A DNA stretch of 41,040 nucleotides from an uncultured Arsenicibacter sp. (GTDB lineage: Bacteria > Bacteroidota > Bacteroidia > Cytophagales > Spirosomataceae). The stretch is taken from NCBI RefSeq assembly GCF_945952095.1, contig NZ_CAMFHL010000047.1, forward strand, positions 1 to 41,040, in the 5' to 3' direction. Positions 23,319 through 31,400 of the stretch are shown in pieces (the stretch's first letter is position 1; every line of letters begins with the position of its first letter). A program made the translations under genes and the position numbers. The notes beneath the pieces were generated by a model. It saw only the letters and a list, made by a program, of their open reading frames with translations, made no database searches and was not told the DNA's origin.

Positions 23319-25685
23319 TTACTCCGACTTCAGCGACTTTACCGGATCAATAAGCGCGGCTTTGATGGCCTGGTAGCTTACGGTCAGCAGGGCAATGGCC
23401 ATGGCGATGACGGCGGCGGCTACAAAGAACCACCACTCAAATGTAATGCGGTAGGCGAATTTTTCGAGCCAGCCCGACAGGAAGTACCACGCAACCGGAA
23501 ACGAAATCACGGCGGCAATCAGGACCAGCTTCACAAAATCCTTCGACAGCATCCCGACCAGATTCGGCACCGAGGCACCCAGCACTTTCCGGACGCCGAT
23601 TTCCTTGGTCCGCTGTTCGGCGGTGAAAGCGGCCAGCCCGAACAGGCCCAGGCAACTGATGAAAATGGCCAGGAACGCAAAGTAATTCGACAGCTTGCTG
23701 ACCGTATTTTCGGCCTTGTAGCTGTTGGCAAACTCCTGATCGGTAAACAGGTACTTGAACGGGAAATTCGGGTTAAACTGTTTGAATACCTTTTCCATGC
23801 TTGCCAGCGCCTCACGGGTTTTCCCGGCTTCAGCCCGTATCAGCACACTGCCCCAGTTCTCCTGCTTCGGTTGCAGGCGCAGAATCAGCGGCTCAATATT
23901 TTCGTGCAGCGAGTTGTAATGGAAGTTTTTCATTACCCCGATAATCGTCCCTTTTTTGTCCCACATGGTCATCTGCTTGCCGACGGCTTTTTCGGGCACC
24001 TGATAGCCCATTTTCTTCGCCGTCGATTCGTTGATGATATAGTTGCTGGTATCTACGCCGAAATCCGGGCTGAACTCACGGCCTGCCAGCAGCTTAATCT
24101 GCATCGTCTTGATGTATTCGTAAGACACCGCGTTTTGCGCGAACAGTATTTGCTGAGTCGTATCCTTGCCCGGCCAGGTAACGCCCATCGTCGAGCTGCC
24201 GACTTCGAGCGGGTCCGACTGCGAGCAGGTTACCCCACTGATGCCCGGTTGTTTGACCAGTTCCTGCCGGAACGTGGCAAAGTTCTTTTGCAGGTCACCT
24301 TCGAGCGGCATATACAGCAGGTTGTCGCGGTCGTAGCCGAGGTTTTTGGTCTGGATAAAGTTCAGTTGCCGGTAAATGACAATCATACCCAGAATCAGCA
24401 TGATCGACAGCCCGAACTGAAATACCACCAGTCCTTTGCGGAACAGCGTGGCGCTCGGCTTAAATTTCAGCGCCCCTTTCAGCACAACAATCGGGTTGAG
24501 CGACGACATGAACAGGGCTGGATAACTGCCTGAGAGCAGGCCGGTCAGCAACGTCAGGCCAATCAGCAGCGCGGGCAATATCGGGTTGGTAATGCTGAAT
24601 GCCAGCTGTTTTTCGGTCAGCGAGTTGAATGTGGGCAGTAAGATGAGCACCAGCATGACTGAAAATGTCAGGGCAAGAAAGGCGATCAGGACCGACTCAC
24701 CGATAAACTGGCCGATCAGGCTGTTGCGGTAAGCGCCCACCACTTTCCGGATACCGACCTCCTTGGCGCGTTTCACCGAACGGGCCGTGGCGAGGTTCAT
24801 GAAGTTGATGCAGGCAATAACCAGAATAAAGATCGCGACAATCGAAAAGATGCGTACGTACTCAATGCGGCCACCGGTCTGGACGCCGGATTCCCATTTT
24901 CCGTAGAGGTACGATTCGCCGTAATTCTGCAGGAACAGCTCGACATTGCTGTCCTTATTTTTGGTTTTGATGTAGTTTTTGATCTTCGCATTGACCTTGT
25001 CGATAGACGTGTTTTCGGCGAGGAGCACGTAGCAGCGCGGGCCGTTGTTGCCCCACTGTTTGGCCCACTCGTTGCTTTTCAGCCAGCGGTCATAGCTCAT
25101 CAGGAAATCAAATTTGAGCGAAGAGTTTTCCGGAATATCAGCCAGCACACCCGTTACAATGACATCGTCCTTGTTGTCGATACGTATGGTTTTGCCGATC
25201 GGGTCCTGTCCCTTAAAGTATTTGTCGGCCAGCTTTTTCGAAATCACCAGACCATCGGGCCGTTTAAGCGCCGTTTTCGGATCGCCCTGAGCCAGTCCGA
25301 ACGAAAACATCGTCAGGAAATCACCCTGCACATACCGGCCTTTTTCTTTCTCAAACGTACTACCGACAGTAAACAGCGGGCTTTCTTCCCACAGCATCTG
25401 GCTGGCCATTTTGATCTCCGGAATGTCTTTTGTGATGTTGTCGGCCAGAAGGCCCGGCGTCGACGGATAGGTGTTGATCACACCCGTGTAGTGTTGGTTC
25501 TCCAGTACCCGGTACAGCCGCTTATCGTTTTTATGGAAGCGGTCCATCGCCAGTTCATCCTGCACCCACAGCGTAATCAGGAGGCTGCACGTCATGCCCA
25601 GCGCAAGGCCCATGATGTTAATGAAGGAGAACATCTTGTTCTTCCACAAGTTCCTCCACGCGATTTTAAGATAGTTCCGGATCAT
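23319..25685 (-). CDS. FtsX/MacB-type ABC transporter permease 4
   Basis: 788 residues from the ATG at 25685. A longer frame opens at 25820, but its first 45 residues are the translated 8-bp repeats, and the family start (MIRNYLKIAWRNLWKNKMFSFINIMGLALG) is at 25685. The architecture is as in the other permeases: helix 1 at about 20-42, a periplasmic domain, an FtsX block with VKRAKEVGIRKVVGA, a fifth helix, a second periplasmic domain, and an FtsX block with TKEIGVRKVLGA, ending KSLKSE. It is of the same subtype as permeases 1 and 3. Its leader carries the 8-bp repeat array, and its 3' end abuts the stop of a convergent Uma2-like gene. No ATPase partner nearby; substrate unknown. Confidence 0.9.
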   Translation of the reverse strand: MIRNYLKIAWRNLWKNKMFSFINIMGLALGMTCSLLITLWVQDELAMDRFHKNDKRLYRVLENQHYTGVINTYPSTPGLLADNITKDIPEIKMASQMLWEESPLFTVGSTFEKEKGRYVQGDFLTMFSFGLAQGDPKTALKRPDGLVISKKLADKYFKGQDPIGKTIRIDNKDDVIVTGVLADIPENSSLKFDFLMSYDRWLKSNEWAKQWGNNGPRCYVLLAENTSIDKVNAKIKNYIKTKNKDSNVELFLQNYGESYLYGKWESGVQTGGRIEYVRIFSIVAIFILVIACINFMNLATARSVKRAKEVGIRKVVGAYRNSLIGQFIGESVLIAFLALTFSVMLVLILLPTFNSLTEKQLAFSITNPILPALLIGLTLLTGLLSGSYPALFMSSLNPIVVLKGALKFKPSATLFRKGLVVFQFGLSIMLILGMIVIYRQLNFIQTKNLGYDRDNLLYMPLEGDLQKNFATFRQELVKQPGISGVTCSQSDPLEVGSSTMGVTWPGKDTTQQILFAQNAVSYEYIKTMQIKLLAGREFSPDFGVDTSNYIINESTAKKMGYQVPEKAVGKQMTMWDKKGTIIGVMKNFHYNSLHENIEPLILRLQPKQENWGSVLIRAEAGKTREALASMEKVFKQFNPNFPFKYLFTDQEFANSYKAENTVSKLSNYFAFLAIFISCLGLFGLAAFTAEQRTKEIGVRKVLGASVPNLVGMLSKDFVKLVLIAAVISFPVAWYFLSGWLEKFAYRITFEWWFFVAAAVIAMAIALLTVSYQAIKAALIDPVKSLKSE

Positions 25686-25692
25686 TTTTGAT

Positions 25693-25764
25693 AAAGAGCG
25701 AAAGAGTGAAATGGGTAAAGAGTGAAAGAGCGAAAGGGATAAAGAGCGAAAGAGATAAAGAGTG
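25693..25764. repeat. 8-bp tandem repeat array, nine units in exact phase
   Basis: Nine consecutive octamers, 72 bp with no slip: AAAGAGCG, AAAGAGTG, AAATGGGT, AAAGAGTG, AAAGAGCG, AAAGGGAT, AAAGAGCG, AAAGAGAT, AAAGAGTG. They lie in the leader of permease 4, 7 bp upstream of its ATG. The part 25716-25732 is a perfect 17-bp inverted match to 25826-25842. Confidence 0.85.
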
Positions 25765-25811
25765 AGTTTGCTATTGTGGCAGAATGATGCCCATTTGCCG
25801 CGGGGCGGCCG

Positions 25812-25865
25812 CTCTTTCACTCTCCCGCTCTTTCACTCTTTAAAAACCGCTCATTCACTCTTTAG
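25812..25865 (-). repeat. Inverted 8-bp repeat array overlapping the 3' end of permease 5
   Basis: On the plus strand: CTCTTTCA, CTCTCCCG, CTCTTTCA, CTCTTTAA, a 6-nt break, CTCATTCA, CTCTTTAG. Read on the minus strand the array starts inside the L-K-S-E-stop codons of permease 5 and runs downstream. Bases 25826-25842 pair over 17 bp with 25716-25732, giving a potential large hairpin between permeases 5 and 4. Confidence 0.8.
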
Positions 25866-28271
25866 TGACCGCACCGGGTTGGTGAGGGCGGCTTTGATGG
25901 ATTGGAAGGAAACGGTGAAGAACGCGATCAGGATGGCCGCCAGGGCCGCCACGGCAAATACCCACCACTCAATGGTGATCTTGTAGGCATAATCCTGCAG
26001 CCACTGATTCATGGCGTACCAGGCAATCGGTGAGGCAATCACAATGCCCGTGATGACCAGTTTCAGGAAGTCTTTCGACAGCAGTAATACGATGCTGCTT
26101 ACCGATGCACCCAGCACTTTCCGGACACCGACCTCTTTCCGGCGCTGCGCCATTACCATCACCGCAATGGCAAACAGTCCCATACACGACAGCAGAATGG
26201 CAAGCACCGCCGCGCTGATGAAAAGCTGCGACAACCGTTTTTCGTTCTGGTACTGCCGGTTGGTGTTTTCGTCCAGGAAACTGCCCTGGAACTGGCCTTT
26301 GGGCGAAATTTCTTTCCAGACCCGCTCCATCGTTGCCATTGTGGCCGGTACATTGTCAGGTCTTACTTTGACCAGAATGTAAAACAGGGGCGTTTTCGGA
26401 TCCAGAATCAATGAGTTGGGCTGAATCGTGCGTTTCAGAGTTTCGTGGTGGTAGTTTTTTGCCACGCCGATGACGCGCATCGGCTGATCGGGATTGACGT
26501 TCAGCAGGGTGCCGACCGGATTTTTCTCGTTCAGCTGCTTCGCCATCTCCTCGTTGATGATAATGCTTTCGGTCGAATCAGTAGCGAACTGCGTTGAGAA
26601 GTCACGGCCCGCTATGAGTTTGATATCCAGTGTTTTCAGGTAGTCGTAATCAACGATCTGCCAGTGCGTTTTCACCTCGCGGTTTTTGTGCTCAAAGCCG
26701 ACAATAGATGTAAAGGTTGATCCATCGCGGCCACGGCCGAAATTTTTGTAGGCCCCCGTTACGCTCAGCACGTTCGGTTCCTGCGCTACCCGGTCGCGGA
26801 AGAGTTTCAGCGCCTGCCGGCCATTGACCCCGCCGTTGATCGGGATACTGATGACCTGATCTTCGTTGAAGCCCAGCGGCATGTTCTGTAGGAAATTCAT
26901 CTGCTGCCAGGCCACCAGCGTGCAGATCATGAGCAGCGTGGCAATGCCGAACTGGACAATCAGCAGCACATTGCGGAGCGAACCGGCCTTCCCGATCGAC
27001 AGCGAACCTTTCAGTACTTTCACCGTGCTGAACCGGGTGATAAACCACGCCGGATAGCCACCGGCCACCAGCGTAATGAACAGAAATCCGGCCAACAGGC
27101 TGATCAGAATGACCGGCTGTTTCAGGTACGTAATAGACGTGGCACTTTTGAAAATACTTTTCAGCTCCGGCAGCAGGGACCACGCCAGCAACCCGCCAAT
27201 CGACAAGGCAATCAGGCACAGAATCAGCGCTTCGCCCCAGAACTGCAAAATCAGCTGGCTTTTGATTGCGCCCAGCGCTTTCCGCATGCCTACCTCGCGG
27301 GCGCGGGTAAGCGAACGGGCGGTTGAGAGGTTAATAAAGTTGATGCAGGCAATTAAGACAATAAAACCGGCCACAATCAGCAGCAGGTAGGGGTATGATT
27401 TCTTGATGGCCATTACACTGCCGCCACCAAGCTCCGTCGCGAAGTGCATCTCCGCAAACGGCAGCAGGCGCAGGCTCAGCAGGTCGCCCTTTTCATCGGG
27501 TTGACCACCATCGCGTTTCAGGTTCTTGAGGTTACCGGCATAATATTTTTTGACAAAGCCACGAAGCTGTTTTTCAACCGAGGCCTGCGTCACCGAGGGA
27601 ATTAACTGGATATAGGTGTTATGGTAACGGTTATCCCATGTGTCTTTGTGGATGTGGTAATCGGCTTCCGCCTCAAAACGGGCCAGGGCATCGAACCGGA
27701 CACTTGAGTTTTCCGGCGTATCGGCAACTACGGCCGACACTACAAACGGGCTCCAGCGCTCCTGCTGCTTCATCTGAACCGTTTTGCCGACCGGATTCTC
27801 CGTTCCGAATATGGCTTTGGCCGTCGTTTCGGTCAAAACAATGCTGCTCAGGTTACGGAGTGCACCGGCACTTTTCTGTCCGTTCAATACCGGAAAACTG
27901 AACATGTTCAGGAAACCGGCATCAACAAACTGAACATTTTCGACCACTTCCTTATTGTTGTACCGGATGTAGCTGTCACTACCAACAACGCGGGAAATGT
28001 TGGCGATTTGCTGCGGAAACTCCTTGCGCAGGGCCGGTTCCAGCGGAGCCGGCATGGTTTCCGATTTGTCTTTGGCACCGGTCTGCTGATAGATCATGAA
28101 CAACTGCTTCCCGTTTTCCTGGAAGTTGTCGAACGAAAGCTCGTGGTAGGCTCTCAGAAATAACAGCAGGCAACCGGCAAAGGCGACAGACATACCCAGC
28201 ACATTAATGAGGGCATACGTTTTGTTTTTCCAGAGGTTCCGGACCGCGATCTTGAGATAATTCTTCAGCAT
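25851..28271 (-). CDS. FtsX/MacB-type ABC transporter permease 5
   Basis: 806 residues with the duplicated FtsX layout. The N-terminus is NYLKIAVRNLWKNKTYALINVLGMSVAF with CLLLFLRAYHELSFDNF, the subtype shared with permease 2. The first FtsX block has TRAREVGMRKALGA, the C-terminal block RKEVGVRKVLGA, and the protein ends RSLKSE. It is the first gene of the array in transcription order. The 210-bp gap upstream contains the terminator of the treY-malQ gene, so it should start its own transcript, but I found no convincing promoter. The ATG at 28271 fits the family start exactly. No ATPase nearby; substrate unknown. Confidence 0.9.
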   Translation of the reverse strand: MLKNYLKIAVRNLWKNKTYALINVLGMSVAFAGCLLLFLRAYHELSFDNFQENGKQLFMIYQQTGAKDKSETMPAPLEPALRKEFPQQIANISRVVGSDSYIRYNNKEVVENVQFVDAGFLNMFSFPVLNGQKSAGALRNLSSIVLTETTAKAIFGTENPVGKTVQMKQQERWSPFVVSAVVADTPENSSVRFDALARFEAEADYHIHKDTWDNRYHNTYIQLIPSVTQASVEKQLRGFVKKYYAGNLKNLKRDGGQPDEKGDLLSLRLLPFAEMHFATELGGGSVMAIKKSYPYLLLIVAGFIVLIACINFINLSTARSLTRAREVGMRKALGAIKSQLILQFWGEALILCLIALSIGGLLAWSLLPELKSIFKSATSITYLKQPVILISLLAGFLFITLVAGGYPAWFITRFSTVKVLKGSLSIGKAGSLRNVLLIVQFGIATLLMICTLVAWQQMNFLQNMPLGFNEDQVISIPINGGVNGRQALKLFRDRVAQEPNVLSVTGAYKNFGRGRDGSTFTSIVGFEHKNREVKTHWQIVDYDYLKTLDIKLIAGRDFSTQFATDSTESIIINEEMAKQLNEKNPVGTLLNVNPDQPMRVIGVAKNYHHETLKRTIQPNSLILDPKTPLFYILVKVRPDNVPATMATMERVWKEISPKGQFQGSFLDENTNRQYQNEKRLSQLFISAAVLAILLSCMGLFAIAVMVMAQRRKEVGVRKVLGASVSSIVLLLSKDFLKLVITGIVIASPIAWYAMNQWLQDYAYKITIEWWVFAVAALAAILIAFFTVSFQSIKAALTNPVRSLKSE

Positions 28272-28361
28272 GACTCGTTTGTTTACTGTTCTGGCAGGGT
28301 AGCTGTCTAAAACGTCGAAAGTAAACAGCTATAGCGTTAACTGTAAACCAAACGGTATACC

Positions 28362-28405
28362 AAAAAAAATAACCGGCTGATTATGAGTATTTTTTGTTTA
28401 GCCGG
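28362..28405 (-). terminator. Rho-independent terminator of treY-malQ
   Basis: On the minus strand CCGGCT (28405-28400) pairs with AGCCGG (28378-28373) around a 21-nt loop. A T-rich tract, TTATTTTTTTT, follows directly (28372-28362). It lies about 80 bp past the stop of the treY-malQ gene. Confidence 0.6.
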
Positions 28406-28413
28406 AGTGTGGT

Positions 28414-28458
28414 CGGTTGTCCGTAAACGGACGATGTTCGTTCATTTGCGGACAACCG
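28414..28458. other. Hairpin with a competing inner hairpin
   Basis: CGGTTGTCCG (28414-28423) pairs perfectly with CGGACAACCG (28449-28458). The overlapping GTCCGT-aa-ACGGAC (28419-28432) forms an alternative hairpin that excludes the first. It lies between the treY-malQ stop and the terminator at 28362. Confidence 0.5.
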
Positions 28459-28481
28459 GTAAGGACAGGAAAACGCAAAAA

Positions 28482-31400
28482 TTACCAGCGGCTGTAGGTT
28501 CTGGCCAGATCACGGAGCAGCTGTTCGGCCTCCGGACTGAACTGCTCCGGCTGTAAACGCCAGCCCCAGTTGCCTGATGCTGAGGCCGGTGTATTCATAC
28601 GGGCCGTTTCGTCAAGCCCCAATATATCCTGAAGCGGTAAGATGGCGGTACGTGCTACAGACGCATACACCATGCGCCCCAACACCAGGTGCACCGATGC
28701 CTCCGACGCTTCATGGCCCAGATAGCTGTTTAGCCGCCGGAGGTGAGACGGGGTGGCATCTTTCCGGAACCAGCCACGGGTCGTGTTGTTATCATGCGTG
28801 CCGGTATAGGCAATCGCATTCGGTATGTAGTGGTGCGGAATGTTGACGCTATCGGCCATGTCGGCACCGAACGCAAACTGCACCACCCGCATGCCCGGCA
28901 TCCCGAACGCATCCCGTAACTGATAGACGCCTTCGTTGATATCGCCCAGGTCTTCGGCCACAAACGGCAGATCGCCCAGTTCCTGCTGCATGACGAGGAA
29001 GAAATCGGCGCCCGGCCCCTGTTTCCATTGCCCGTTTTTTGCCGTGTTGGAGTGGGCCGGAACTTCCCAGTAATCGGCGAAGGCACGGAAATGGTCGAGC
29101 CGCAGCAGGTCGTATAGCTCCATGTTTTTCCGGATCCGCTCAACCCACCAGCCGTAACGGTGGTTTTTCAGGACATCCCAGCGGAATACCGGCATGCCCC
29201 AGAGCTGCCCGTCGGCGTTAAAATAGTCGGGAGGAACACCGGCCACGCCGGTCATGGCACCGTTCTCGTCGATGCTGAAAAATTCACGGTTGGCCCAGAC
29301 ATCTACCGAATCGTAGCTGACATAAAACGGTAAATCGCCGAAAAATTGAATGCCCCGGTGATGGCAGTAGGTCCGCAACTGCTGCCACTGCTGCATGAAG
29401 ACAAACTGCAGCCATTTTACCTTCCGGATGGCATCGGCTTTTTTTCCGGCAAACGCCTTCAGTGCCTCCACATCGCGGAGTTTGTATTCGTCCGGCCAGA
29501 GCGACCAGGGCTTACCGCCAAAATGCTCCGTCAGGGTAGCATAAAGGGCATAGTCCTGTAGCCACGAGGCTTCCTGCTCACAAAAGGCATCAAACTGCCG
29601 CTGCCGGTGACCGGAATGGCCGCTCAGAAACGCGCGGTAGGCCTTCTCAAACAGGTGAGCCTTGCGGGTGCCGGCTTCGGTAAAATCAACGCGGTCGCTG
29701 ACCGGCTGTGCATAGGCCTTCAGGTCGTCGGGGTCGAGAAGCCCCTCCGCGGCCAGTAGCTCCGGACTGATCAGCAACGGACTGCCGGCCATGCTGGAGG
29801 TCGAGCTGTAGGGGGAGTGACCCTGTCCGGCCTCCACCGGATTGAGCGGCAGAATCTGCCAGTAGGCCTGATGGCTGCGGTTGAGCGCGTCGGCAAACCG
29901 GTAGGCTTCCGGCCCGAAATCGCCGATGCCGAACGCCGATGGCAGTGAGGTGATGTGCATCAGTACACCGGCCTTACGGTCTTTCGGAACATAGGGAAGG
30001 TGCAGCAACGCCAGCGGCAGGCTGTCGAAAAGAGCCTCTACCGCAATGCCTTCCTGTGTGTTGCCGGTTGCCTGATGCAGCTGGCTGACCCAATAGGCCG
30101 GTGCTTCGTCGGGCAGCAGAATGCGGGTATCTTTCCAGTCGAGCGCGTCGAGGGTTGTTTGCTGCTCCTCGCACAGAAGCGCCAGCCCGAGCGGTACGGC
30201 CACAACTACCCAGGTATGCTTGTGGCGCCGGGCAAAGGCAATGACCTGATCTTTGTAGGTGCCGGTTACAGTAAGCGGCATATACTGGCCGTGGGCAAAC
30301 AGGTCGGGATGCGTCTGCCGTTCCTGAAGCAGTTGCCGGATCAGCCATTGCTTGATGCGGGCGTCGTACCGGCAGGCCCATAAATGGTCGCAACCGTCTG
30401 ACAATCCGCCCGTATCGAGTCCGCTCAGGTCGCTGTTGCGGAGCTCGTAATCGACCGGCCGCCGGTTGTCGGGATCCACCAGGCTAAGGTCCCAGCCTTC
30501 GCAGCCCTGATAAACGTCGGGTGTACCGGGACAGGTGAATTTGAGCAGCACCTGCGCCAGCGAAATGGCCATGCCGAAATCAGCGACCTTGCTGCGGAAC
30601 CGGTCAAACTGTTGCCGGAACGGACGGTTTTTATCCAGCAGTCCGGTCGCGAAATCTTTGGCAGCCTGTTCGTAGGCTTCATTGGGCTCGTTCCAGGACG
30701 AATGCCGTTTTGCTTCCCGCAACGCTTTTTCGAGGTATTCTTCCAGCCGCCCGGCAAAATCCGATGCATCCTGCTCCGGCATCGGATGTGCTCCGATCAG
30801 AGTCTGGTAAATAAAATACTCGTCGTTGGCGTCTGGCGCGTGGGTCAGTTCCGGATCATCCGGCGACTGCCATGCCGTTTTGAGGTCTTCATTAAGCGAC
30901 TGCCATTCGGTTACCGTTCTGATCCACTCGTCGGTCAGGTCGGTCAGCACATTCAGGCGGCTGCGTACATCTTCGCCCCGCTTGGTGTCATGGGTCGAGG
31001 TGGCGTTAAGCGCCAGCGGCCAGTTCGCCTGGCGGTCGGCCATGAGCCGGTGAAACTCTGGTACGGTCAGGCCGAAGAACGTAGGCGAGTCGCCGACTTC
31101 ATCGTGGCCGATAAAGCGGTTGTAGGTATACATTAGCGTATCTTCCATACCCTTGGCCATCAGCGGACCGGTAAACTGCATGCAGCGCTGGTAAAAACTG
31201 ACTGCACGGCTGTTATAATCCGCATCGTTCAGGAGCGGCTGTTGCAGCATGGCTTTTTCAAGCAGGGCAATGCCTGGTTCCAGTTCGGGAGTGTGCCGGC
31301 GGATGCGTGCGAAAAGGTCAGCAACGGCTGTTGTCTCCGGCTTGCCGAGCGGGAACCGGTTGCCATAATACCGGTAAACCGGGCATTGGATCAGGAACCG

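Noticed and set aside
25686..25820. 45-residue N-terminal extension of permease 4
   Set aside because: The extension is mostly translated octamer repeat (Ser/Leu/Phe-Arg-rich), and the conserved family start lies at 25685.
28280..28327. 8-bp inverted repeat TGTTTACT / AGTAAACA upstream of permease 5
   Set aside because: The 32-bp spacing is too wide for a usual operator, the arms are AT-rich, and no promoter could be placed relative to them.
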